Assembly: GCF_000308575.1 (NCBI RefSeq)
Contig: NZ_BAFZ01000036.1
Location: 1 to 64,000 of the forward strand
Origin: Nocardia exalbida NBRC 100660
Lineage (GTDB): Bacteria; Actinomycetota; Actinomycetes; Mycobacteriales; Mycobacteriaceae
Direction of reading: 5' to 3'
Length of the DNA: 64,000 nt
Shown piece after piece: positions 1-6,346 of the stretch. The translations under genes and the position numbers were made by a program. Position 1 is the stretch's first letter. Every line of letters begins with the position of its first letter. A model generated the notes under the pieces. That model had not been told where the DNA came from. It made no database searches and saw only the letters and a list, made by a program, of their open reading frames with translations.

Positions 1-386
1 GCACCCGGCCCCGGCGCCTGCTCCACCCGAGGAGCCACCACACCACCCGGCACACCCTCACCCGACAGCGGCTGCGCAACACCAGCGGGCGGCCCCACCT
101 GCCCAGGCACGACCTGACCCGGCACACCCGACGGAGCCGAAACGCTCGGCGAATTAGACTGCCCCGGCTGCCCGGCGCCATTGGATTGACCGGGTGCCGG
201 AGCGCCCGCTTGACCCGGCGGAGCGGAAACGCCCGGTTGTCCCGGTACGGCCGCACCCGGCCGTGACCGCTGCTGATCCGCCCGGCTCGACCACGGCGTC
301 ACCGGTCCGGTCTGCTGGTCTTCCGCCGTTTCCGGCTCTTGCGCTGCTACCTCGACCCCGGTGGGCCAGATTTCAGCAGAGGTCAT
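1..386 (-). CDS. Pro/Gly/Gln-rich protein, N-terminal part (runs off the window)
   Basis: Reading from ATG at 386 towards base 1 there is no stop in 128 codons, so the gene continues outside the window. The start has a Shine-Dalgarno-like GGGGGAC six bases upstream. The protein begins MTSAEIWPTG, then is acidic for about 25 residues, then becomes low-complexity with at least six PGQ repeats mixed with Ala, Ser and Val. No signal peptide or membrane segment is visible. The composition resembles the linkers of the ESX substrates encoded at 3061 and 9044, so an ESX-associated protein is plausible, but the recognisable domain, if any, lies beyond the edge. It is divergent from the gene at 818. 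Confidence 0.6.
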   Translation of the reverse strand, partial: MTSAEIWPTGVEVAAQEPETAEDQQTGPVTPWSSRADQQRSRPGAAVPGQPGVSAPPGQAGAPAPGQSNGAGQPGQSNSPSVSAPSGVPGQVVPGQVGPPAGVAQPLSGEGVPGGVVAPRVEQAPGPG

Positions 387-817
387 GATCGTCCCCCGGT
401 TGTCGGTGCCATCGGCAGGTGGAGGATGCCCGAGCGGTAGGTTCGAGCAGTGGGTCGCAGACGTTCATCCAACCCATCCTCACAAGTCGCTGTGAACTGA
501 TCTGGCAGCCTGGACAATTCGCGCAAGTCAGTGTAGTTGGATTCGGACCGGCCTCCCCGGTTCTGCCAGCGCTGAGCTTCCCGGAGTTGGGAAGCCTCGA
601 CAATGAAGACGTCGAAAGTAGGTCTCACTCATGGTCGATCGTCGCGTACACCGCTCTGGTCGACGATGGGGAGTTCGATCGAAAGGCGGACTTTGCCGTG
701 GTGAGGCACCAGCCTTGCGAGCCTCTGACCCAGGTGGTGTCGGCCGCAATGGACGCAACTGAAGACCGGTCGACCGCCGTGCACCGGCGTTCCGCCTAGC
801 ATCCGGGAGGTGATCTC
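387..817. other. Intergenic region between divergent genes; motif A only
   Basis: About 430 bases separate the partial minus-strand gene from the gene at 818. The only structured element I see is the motif A palindrome at 578-593. Open frames exist on both strands but their codon use is poor and none has a convincing ribosome binding site. Confidence 0.5.
578..593. promoter_or_regulatory. Motif A palindrome (TTCCCG-GAGT-TGGGAA)
   Basis: One mismatch from TTCCCA-N4-TGGGAA. It lies 192 bp from the start at 386 and 224 bp before 818. It is followed after five bases by CGACAAT, exactly as at the 8982 copy, which suggests a shared promoter architecture. Confidence 0.6.
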
Positions 818-1369
818 ATGGGCTTCTTCGGCATTCCATGGTCGAGTGTCGGTAAGTTCGCGCTGACCACCGGCCTCACCGTTGCCGGTGGCGCGCTCGG
901 GTCGGTCGTCCCGGGTGTCGGCACGGCGTTCGGCGTTGCGGCGGGCAGTGCCCTGGCCGGCTTCGCGACAGAGACCCTCTACGACAAAGTGGTCGAGGAC
1001 AAAAGCTGGGGAGAGTCTCTCAGTAATGGCGCCGAAACCGGCGCCTTTGCACTGCTCGGAGGCGGGGCCGGTGGTGCCGCCCGGGCCATGGCGAACGCGG
1101 GAGGGCGAAGCCTGCTTACGCGGGCGGCTACAGGCGCGTTCAACCCTGGTATCCGCAACCCAGCCGCGAACATCGGAGCCGCGTGGACCGCGCGCGGCGT
1201 GTCGTTGAATGCGGCTCGCGGTTGGTTGACCGGCGCCGGCGTGGGTGCCGGTTTTTCGGGCGTCTCGCATTCGGGAGGGCCGGGCTCGGCTCCGGGACAA
1301 GGGCAGTCGTACCCTGCGACGCTGCCGACCAAGCCACTGAATGCATCGACGACGTTTAGCACCAGCTGA
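818..1369 (+). CDS. Glycine-rich hydrophobic protein, possible ESX accessory/substrate
   Basis: 183 residues from ATG with a strong Shine-Dalgarno (GGGAGGTGAT) seven bases upstream. Residues 10-55 and 70-90 are Gly/Ala/Val-rich with small-residue spacing (glycine-zipper-like: GLTVAGGALG, VVPGVGTAFG), typical of peptides that associate with membranes or pack as helical hairpins. The C-terminal 40 residues are Gly/Ser/Pro/Thr-rich. There is no classical signal peptide. The gene is 11 bases upstream of the next one and co-directional with the ESX substrate block, so it is probably the first gene of that operon. I do not recognise a named family. Confidence 0.7.
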   Translation: MGFFGIPWSSVGKFALTTGLTVAGGALGSVVPGVGTAFGVAAGSALAGFATETLYDKVVEDKSWGESLSNGAETGAFALLGGGAGGAARAMANAGGRSLLTRAATGAFNPGIRNPAANIGAAWTARGVSLNAARGWLTGAGVGAGFSGVSHSGGPGSAPGQGQSYPATLPTKPLNASTTFSTS

Positions 1370-1380
1370 GGGGTGGCGCT

Positions 1381-3015
1381 ATGGCCGACATGCACCCGAT
1401 GCTGATGCCCGATCGAAAGAAGATTCAGGAGGGCGACTACCCCCCTGAATGGGTCTTCTCGGTCTTCACCGATTCCTGCTTCAAGACCTTGTATCAAAAC
1501 TTCGACGGGATCTGGAAGATTCTCGGCAAAGATGCCAAGGGCGATCCCCCCAAAGCTCCCGAAGTGCCGCAGGTCCCCCCTGCGAACGTCGGCAGTTTCA
1601 CGAACTACGCGGAAGTAGCGGTACAACTTCAGCGGTCGTACACCGACCTGAACGGCAACATCACCGAACTCGTGAACTCGATACGCGAATCCGGAAAATG
1701 GTCCGAGGCGGGGCAGAAAGCGACCAACAAGGTAATCGACGAAAAAGTCGTCGCGAAGGCCCCTACTGCTCCACCTCAAGGCATCCAGATCGACAGCCAT
1801 ATCTTGACTTGGGTCAGCGCCGCCAACGATTCCCTCGCGAGCGAGATCGATGCCGTCAGGCAGGGGCAGAGCGGCGTGGCCAAGGATATCGACGATCAGA
1901 CGAAGATGATCAAGGACCTGCAAAATCAGATAAAGAAACTGGAGGCGGCGCAGGCCGACCCGGCGGGCACTCCGCCTCCCGTCGATACGTCGAACTGGCC
2001 GACGACCCCCGGCACTCCCGGCACGCCCGACCCGACGATCCCGCCGGCCGTGGACAACAGTGACTTCCCCCCCGGCTTGGACGGTCTCGACGACCCGACC
2101 AGTCCCAGCACGACGCTGCCCGATCTGGACACCCCCGGTGGCCCCGGCTCGACCGGTCAGACGCCGAGCAGCCTCGACCCCAGCGGGACCACGCCGGGCG
2201 TGACAACCCCCACGACGCCGAACGTGCCGCAAACCCCCGCCGCGTCGCCGATGGGCTCCGGCATGGACATGATGAGTTCCATGCTGCCGATGATGATGCA
2301 GCAGGCGATGATGCGGAACATGGCCGACCAGGACCTGAACAGCCGTCGCAGGGACCTGGATCCGAGCCGCTACGACGACGAACTCGATGCGGTCGCTCCG
2401 CCGCCGGTCACGCCGCCGGTCACGGCCCAGCCCGCGGTCGTGCAGCCGTCCACGACGGCTCCGGCGACGCAGCACACCGGGACGCCCACCGGCACGACGT
2501 CGTCCACGCAACCCACGGTGGCGCCGGGCCGTACCCCGGGCGCCGACGGCAGCGTGGAATACACCTTCCCCGACGGGCGCACACAGAAGGTTTCCGCGAT
2601 GGTCGCCCAAGCCCTGGACGCGGCGTTCGGCAACCGCAGCGCCACCGACGCGCAGAAGGCGTACGAGAAGACGTCGGCGAAGTGGTCGGACAAGAAACAG
2701 ATCGGCACTCCGGTCGACCCGTACCAGCTGATGACCGGAGACGTCGCCGTATGGGAGAAGCGGACTGCGATCCTCGTGGTATTCCCCTCCGAGGATGGTG
2801 CTGGCACGCTGGAGGCCATCATCGACGGCGAGCTCAAGCCGTGCAACCCGCCGGAGATGACCGATAAGGCAGGAGAATTCGGTAGCTTCACCGGGTTCGT
2901 GCATCCGAAGGGCATCGAAATGACCGCGCCGGCAGACGGGGGCGCGCCCCCGACGACGCCGGGCTCGGCCGATCAGTCCGCGGCCGCGGCAATGCCGGTT
3001 GTCGCGGCGGGCTGA
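1381..3015 (+). CDS. ESX-associated protein: helical N-terminus, Pro/Thr linker, C-terminal globular domain
   Basis: 544 residues from ATG with SD GAGGGG. Residues 65-200 are predicted helical and end in a coiled-coil-like stretch (DDQTKMIKDLQNQIKKLEAA). Residues 200-290 are Pro/Thr/Gly low complexity. Around 290-315 there is a Met-rich hydrophobic segment (MMSSMLPMMMQQAMMRN), also found in variant form in the proteins at 3061 and 11311. After another Pro/Thr linker, residues 390-525 form a compact domain starting VEYTFPDGR and containing LMTGDVAVWEKRTAILVVF, which faintly resembles the GD-V-W strand of NlpC/CHAP folds but shows no catalytic Cys/His pair. The layout resembles ESX-1 Esp proteins; the substrate role is inferred from context. 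Confidence 0.75.
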   Translation: MADMHPMLMPDRKKIQEGDYPPEWVFSVFTDSCFKTLYQNFDGIWKILGKDAKGDPPKAPEVPQVPPANVGSFTNYAEVAVQLQRSYTDLNGNITELVNSIRESGKWSEAGQKATNKVIDEKVVAKAPTAPPQGIQIDSHILTWVSAANDSLASEIDAVRQGQSGVAKDIDDQTKMIKDLQNQIKKLEAAQADPAGTPPPVDTSNWPTTPGTPGTPDPTIPPAVDNSDFPPGLDGLDDPTSPSTTLPDLDTPGGPGSTGQTPSSLDPSGTTPGVTTPTTPNVPQTPAASPMGSGMDMMSSMLPMMMQQAMMRNMADQDLNSRRRDLDPSRYDDELDAVAPPPVTPPVTAQPAVVQPSTTAPATQHTGTPTGTTSSTQPTVAPGRTPGADGSVEYTFPDGRTQKVSAMVAQALDAAFGNRSATDAQKAYEKTSAKWSDKKQIGTPVDPYQLMTGDVAVWEKRTAILVVFPSEDGAGTLEAIIDGELKPCNPPEMTDKAGEFGSFTGFVHPKGIEMTAPADGGAPPTTPGSADQSAAAAMPVVAAG

Positions 3016-3060
3016 TCGTGCGAGCAATGTGACAGCGGCGGATGAGGAGAGGAGGTCGCG

Positions 3061-4527
3061 ATGGCGCTGAATGTGGATCCGCAGGAACTCGTCGCTGCGG
3101 CATCGAAACTCGCCGCGATGGCGCGCGACACCGGGGCCGCGATCCCCGGCGGATGGGTTGTGCCCGCGGGCGCTGACCCGATCTCGGCTGCCGCGGTGCC
3201 GCAGCTCAACGCGCAGGCGGCATCGCTGCTCAACGGAATGGCCGGTGTTCTCACCGATATCCAGCGCACCGCGTACAACATCGGCGCGGCAGCCGCGGAT
3301 TACACCGCGGCCGACGACCGCGGCGCCCGGACCATCAACGGCAGCGGCGGTGAGCTCCTCGCCAATCCGGTAGGCGATGTACAGGAGATCGGCCAGCGGC
3401 GACCGCCCGCGCTGCGGTTCCCTGTCGCGGGCGGCGCGGTCGACCCGTTGACCTTCGCCCAGCAGCTGCACTCGGGCCCCGGGCCCGGTGCGGCAAAGGG
3501 ATTCGCCGACGCGCTGCGCAAATTCACCGCGGGCCCCCATCTGGCGGCCATCGAGGGAGTGAATTCGGCGGCGAAGTCGATGCAGCACTGGGAGCCTGTG
3601 GGCACCGCGGCGGCGACCGAACTCGGCCAGCGCGGCGGGTGGCTCGACCAGCTCGGCACCGGTCTGGGGATGCTGGCCGACGGAATCGACACCTACAGTG
3701 ACGCGTTCCGCACCGCGAAGGCCAAACATCCCACACCGGAGGAGATCATCGCCGCGCGCAAGGAGCTGATCACGGCGATGCGCTCCAAGAACGAGCTCGG
3801 CATCCAGGCCGCCTTGGCGAAGTTCAACGAGCAGAACGCTCGATCGGCGGAGACCATCACCGGTTACTCCACCGAAGTCGGCTCCAAGGTCGGAGCGAGT
3901 GAGGGTGCCAGTGAGGGCGCGGGAAAGGGCGACGGCAGCGGCGACTCCAGCGCGTTGACCCAGATGCTGCCCGCCCTGATGAGCGCGATGGCCTCGGCCG
4001 GAATGCCGCTGAGTCAGCTCGGGCAGTCGGACACGTCGGACATCGGTGACGACTACGGCCTCGACGAGTACGGCTACGACGATCTCGGCATCCCGAGTGG
4101 GCTCGGTACGGGCAGCCCGAGCGGGATGCCCTCAGGCAGCCCTGGCCTCGGCATCCCGGATATCGAGGCGGAAACCGTCGCGGCGACCGCCCTGCCGGTG
4201 GCTGCGGCGGCCACCCTGGGGTCGGGCATGCCGCGGGCATCGGTCATCGAACCCCTCGGTACCTCGTCGGCCGCCAACGCCGCTGCGGCGCGCGGCGGTT
4301 CGCCGATGATGCCGTACATGCCGATGTCGCCGGGCATGGGCAACTCGGGCAGCAACAACGACCGCAACCGGGTCGTGGCGTGGCATCCCGACCGCTTGAT
4401 GTACGTCGACGACACGCCGCACACCGAAGCGGTGATCGGCGAACGGCCGACCATCGCCCCGACCGTCACCCCCCCGACGCCCACACCGAGCAACCAGACC
4501 CCTTCCCAATCCGGAGGTAACGCATGA
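3061..4527 (+). CDS. EspB-like ESX substrate (PE/PPE-fold fusion)
   Basis: 488 residues from ATG (SD GGAGAGGAGG). Residues 1-90 look like a PE-type helical hairpin ending in the type VII secretion signal YTAAD (Y81, D85). Residues 110-290 look PPE-like, with W177 in HWEPVG and the phrase KHPTPEEIIAARKEL, which matches REHPTYEDIVGLERL of mycobacterial EspB. The C-terminal half is Gly/Ser/Pro-rich with a Met-rich patch (QMLPALMSAMASAGMPL). The tail carries MYVDDTPHTEAVIGER, close to the EspB tail LYTEDRAWTEAVIGNR. EspB is a secreted oligomer-forming ESX-1 substrate; the same role is likely here. It is followed by a coupled mini-ORF and a YbaB/EspL-like gene, as espL lies next to espB in mycobacteria. 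Confidence 0.82.
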   Translation: MALNVDPQELVAAASKLAAMARDTGAAIPGGWVVPAGADPISAAAVPQLNAQAASLLNGMAGVLTDIQRTAYNIGAAAADYTAADDRGARTINGSGGELLANPVGDVQEIGQRRPPALRFPVAGGAVDPLTFAQQLHSGPGPGAAKGFADALRKFTAGPHLAAIEGVNSAAKSMQHWEPVGTAAATELGQRGGWLDQLGTGLGMLADGIDTYSDAFRTAKAKHPTPEEIIAARKELITAMRSKNELGIQAALAKFNEQNARSAETITGYSTEVGSKVGASEGASEGAGKGDGSGDSSALTQMLPALMSAMASAGMPLSQLGQSDTSDIGDDYGLDEYGYDDLGIPSGLGTGSPSGMPSGSPGLGIPDIEAETVAATALPVAAAATLGSGMPRASVIEPLGTSSAANAAAARGGSPMMPYMPMSPGMGNSGSNNDRNRVVAWHPDRLMYVDDTPHTEAVIGERPTIAPTVTPPTPTPSNQTPSQSGGNA

Positions 4528-4553
4528 GTGAGCACAGCGAGGTGGAGTCGTGA
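4524..4553 (+). CDS. Nine-residue coupled mini-ORF (MSEHSEVES)
   Basis: ATG at 4524 overlaps the stop of the EspB-like gene (ATGA), has a good SD (GGAGGT, seven bases upstream), and its own stop overlaps the GTG start of the next gene (GTGA). The peptide resembles the MSE-rich mini-ORFs at 28827-29022. It probably serves translational coupling rather than making a functional peptide. Whether it is translated is inference. Confidence 0.45.
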   Translation: MSEHSEVES

Positions 4554-4888
4554 GTTCCATCCACCCGGACGTGCAGGCGGCTTTGGACGCCGCCCGCGAT
4601 CTCCGGCACCGGATCGCCGAGATGCGGGAGAAGATCGACAACATCCGGGCCCGCAGGCCGTCGCCGAGCGGCGCGGTCATCCCGGAGGTCGACGCGATGG
4701 GCAAGTTGACCGATCTCTACCTCGCTCCGGGGACCGCCGCGCGCCTCACCGGCCCGGAACTGGTAGCCGAGATCATGGCCGCCATCCGGGAGAGTACCGC
4801 CGATGCGGCGCGGCAGTACCAAAGTGTCATGGAGACGCCCATCGAGGGAACCGAGCCGGTCGCCACCGCTTCTGGGCAGTCCGGATGA
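4550..4888 (+). CDS. YbaB/EbfC-like (EspL-like) protein
   Basis: 112 residues, GTG start overlapping the preceding mini-ORF stop. The N-terminal 35 residues form a charged amphipathic helix; residues 45-95 contain the pattern AVIPEVDAMGKLTDLYLAPG...LVAEIMAAIREST, typical of the YbaB/EbfC beta-strand plus C-terminal helix. In mycobacterial ESX-1, EspL (Rv3880c) is a YbaB-like protein encoded beside espB and needed for normal substrate levels. The position directly after the EspB-like gene supports the same chaperone or nucleoid-like role. ATGA overlap with the next gene indicates one operon. Confidence 0.72.
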   Translation: MSSIHPDVQAALDAARDLRHRIAEMREKIDNIRARRPSPSGAVIPEVDAMGKLTDLYLAPGTAARLTGPELVAEIMAAIRESTADAARQYQSVMETPIEGTEPVATASGQSG

Positions 4889-5610
4889 CCGAGCCCGCCC
4901 CGGACGTCACCGTCGCCGACACCGTCCGGTGGCTGCACGACGAGGGGCTGGTCCGGCTGGCCGGGGTGGCGGAGGGCATCTCGGAGACGATCGTCGCCTA
5001 CACGATCGACGTCGCCACCGGAACCGTCTCCGCGCATCCCGCCACCGGCGGCGGAGTCGGCGCGGACGTGGTGTCGCTGGCCGCCGACGACCTTCCGTAC
5101 CCCGTCGGCACTGCCCGGCGTCTGGTGATCGCCGGCGTCACGACCACGGACGCGGTACTGGTGGTCGACTTGGCGGCGACCCTGACGATTGCGATCAACG
5201 CCGACCACCCGGAGCAGACGGCCCGGTCCTGGGTGCTGCAACTGCTGTTGAACCCGGAGGTCACGATCACCACGAACAGCGCCGACGTCGCCATCGGCAG
5301 CAGCGCCCGGTTGCGGCAGAGTTTCATTCCGGGCGGCGGCGCGACCCTGGTCAACGTCGACGACACCCGCCCGCCGGTGACGGCGGTGACGTTGAACCCG
5401 GCTACCGAAGGTCCCGACCATCTGGACGTGGCTCCGGACGGCACGGGGGAGCTGTATCTCGGTGCCCGGTTCTGGCAGTTGCGCCAGATCATGCGTATCG
5501 AGGACGCCGCCTGGTCCGCGCTGGCGGCGCGCCTGGAATCGGTCACCGACGATTCCGATTACCTGACCGATCCCCGCCCCGGCGAACGATTCTCGGAGAC
5601 CAGCCGATGA
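4885..5610 (+). CDS. Conserved ESX-cluster protein of unknown function
   Basis: 241 residues from ATG at 4885, which overlaps the preceding stop (ATGA); upstream in-frame extension is rejected because it would overlap the YbaB-like gene. The protein begins MTEPAPDVTVADTVRWLHDEGL and is a mixed alpha/beta domain of about 230 residues with several beta-strand-rich stretches (LVIAGVTTTDAVLVVDLAATLTI, LNPEVTITTN). No signal peptide, membrane helix or recognisable catalytic motif. It lies between two YbaB-like genes with four-base overlaps on both sides, so it is probably stoichiometric with them. I do not recognise the family. Confidence 0.75.
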   Translation: MTEPAPDVTVADTVRWLHDEGLVRLAGVAEGISETIVAYTIDVATGTVSAHPATGGGVGADVVSLAADDLPYPVGTARRLVIAGVTTTDAVLVVDLAATLTIAINADHPEQTARSWVLQLLLNPEVTITTNSADVAIGSSARLRQSFIPGGGATLVNVDDTRPPVTAVTLNPATEGPDHLDVAPDGTGELYLGARFWQLRQIMRIEDAAWSALAARLESVTDDSDYLTDPRPGERFSETSR

Positions 5611-5981
5611 CCGACATGCACCCGATCCAGGTGGACGACTACGACTTCGATGACGACGACCAGCCGGAGGCCGCGGCACCGGACTGGCGGAACATGACCT
5701 ACGAGGTGTTCAACCCCGACCACACCGTCGGCGTCGGATGCGACCGGGACGGCGAGATCATCGGCCTGTACATCACCGATGACGCCCGCGACAACGGCGA
5801 CGAGTGGTTGGCGTCCCAAATCGTGAAGCTCGCGCGGCTGGCGCACGCGAAGTCGCGCGTGGGGCTGCGGGCCGAGATGGAGTACAAGGGGACCCGTTCC
5901 TACACGATCGACTCGTTCGATCTTCCGACCGAGGCGTCGTATCGCGCCATGGAGGAATCCGAGTTCCGACGCGACACCTGA
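5607..5981 (+). CDS. Second YbaB-like small protein
   Basis: 124 residues, ATG overlapping the upstream stop (ATGA). After an acidic N-terminus (DDYDFDDDDQPE) the core VGVGCDRDGEIIGLYITDDA...LASQIVKLARLAHAKS matches the strand-turn-strand plus helix of YbaB/EbfC proteins. It is more acidic and divergent than the protein at 4550. The pair may form a heterodimer, as YbaB proteins are dimers; this is inference. The family call rests on pattern only. Confidence 0.6.
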   Translation: MTDMHPIQVDDYDFDDDDQPEAAAPDWRNMTYEVFNPDHTVGVGCDRDGEIIGLYITDDARDNGDEWLASQIVKLARLAHAKSRVGLRAEMEYKGTRSYTIDSFDLPTEASYRAMEESEFRRDT

Positions 5982-6018
5982 GTTGCCGACCGCCGCAACG
6001 GCGAGACAGGACAGCGAC

Positions 6019-6339
6019 ATGACCGACGCATTCGATACCGACGACCCGCACGAGGTGGTCGCCGCCGCGCACAAGTTCCGGACCGCGATCGCCACGATCG
6101 GCGGCCAAGTCGGGCAGATCAGTGATGGTTTCGTCGCGCCACGGCGACCGGAATCGGAGATCGACCGGCGACTGGTGGCGCATACGCAGTGGATCAAGAC
6201 GACGTTCGAGCGCGCTGTTCGGGCCAACGGCCGCCGCGTTGACGCGACGACACAGGTCACCGCCCAAGTGTCCTACACGCACGCCGACGCCGATCGCGCA
6301 GGCGCCGCCGCGGTGCGCCGCCGCACCGAATCCATCTGA
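6019..6339 (+). CDS. Small helical ESX substrate with YxxxD signal
   Basis: 106 residues from ATG at 6019 (SD AGGACAG). The protein is predicted to be almost entirely helical, with a hairpin of about 85 residues followed by SYTHADADRA: Y86 and D90 form the YxxxD general type VII secretion signal at the same distance from the start as in the PE-like proteins here (Y81-Y87). An upstream in-frame ATG at 5983 would add 12 residues but lacks a clear SD. A WXG100/PE/EspC-like secreted partner for the protein encoded immediately downstream is the likely role. Confidence 0.65.
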   Translation: MTDAFDTDDPHEVVAAAHKFRTAIATIGGQVGQISDGFVAPRRPESEIDRRLVAHTQWIKTTFERAVRANGRRVDATTQVTAQVSYTHADADRAGAAAVRRRTESI

Positions 6340-6346
6340 CTCGCTG

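Noticed and set aside
419..799. Open frame of 126 codons on the plus strand before the 818 gene
   Set aside because: Contains the motif A palindrome, lacks a ribosome binding site, and its composition does not look coding.
979..3729. Very long minus-strand frame of over 900 codons opposite the first substrate genes
   Set aside because: Antisense to well-supported genes; Arg/Gly/His-rich composition typical of the shadow frame of high-GC genes.
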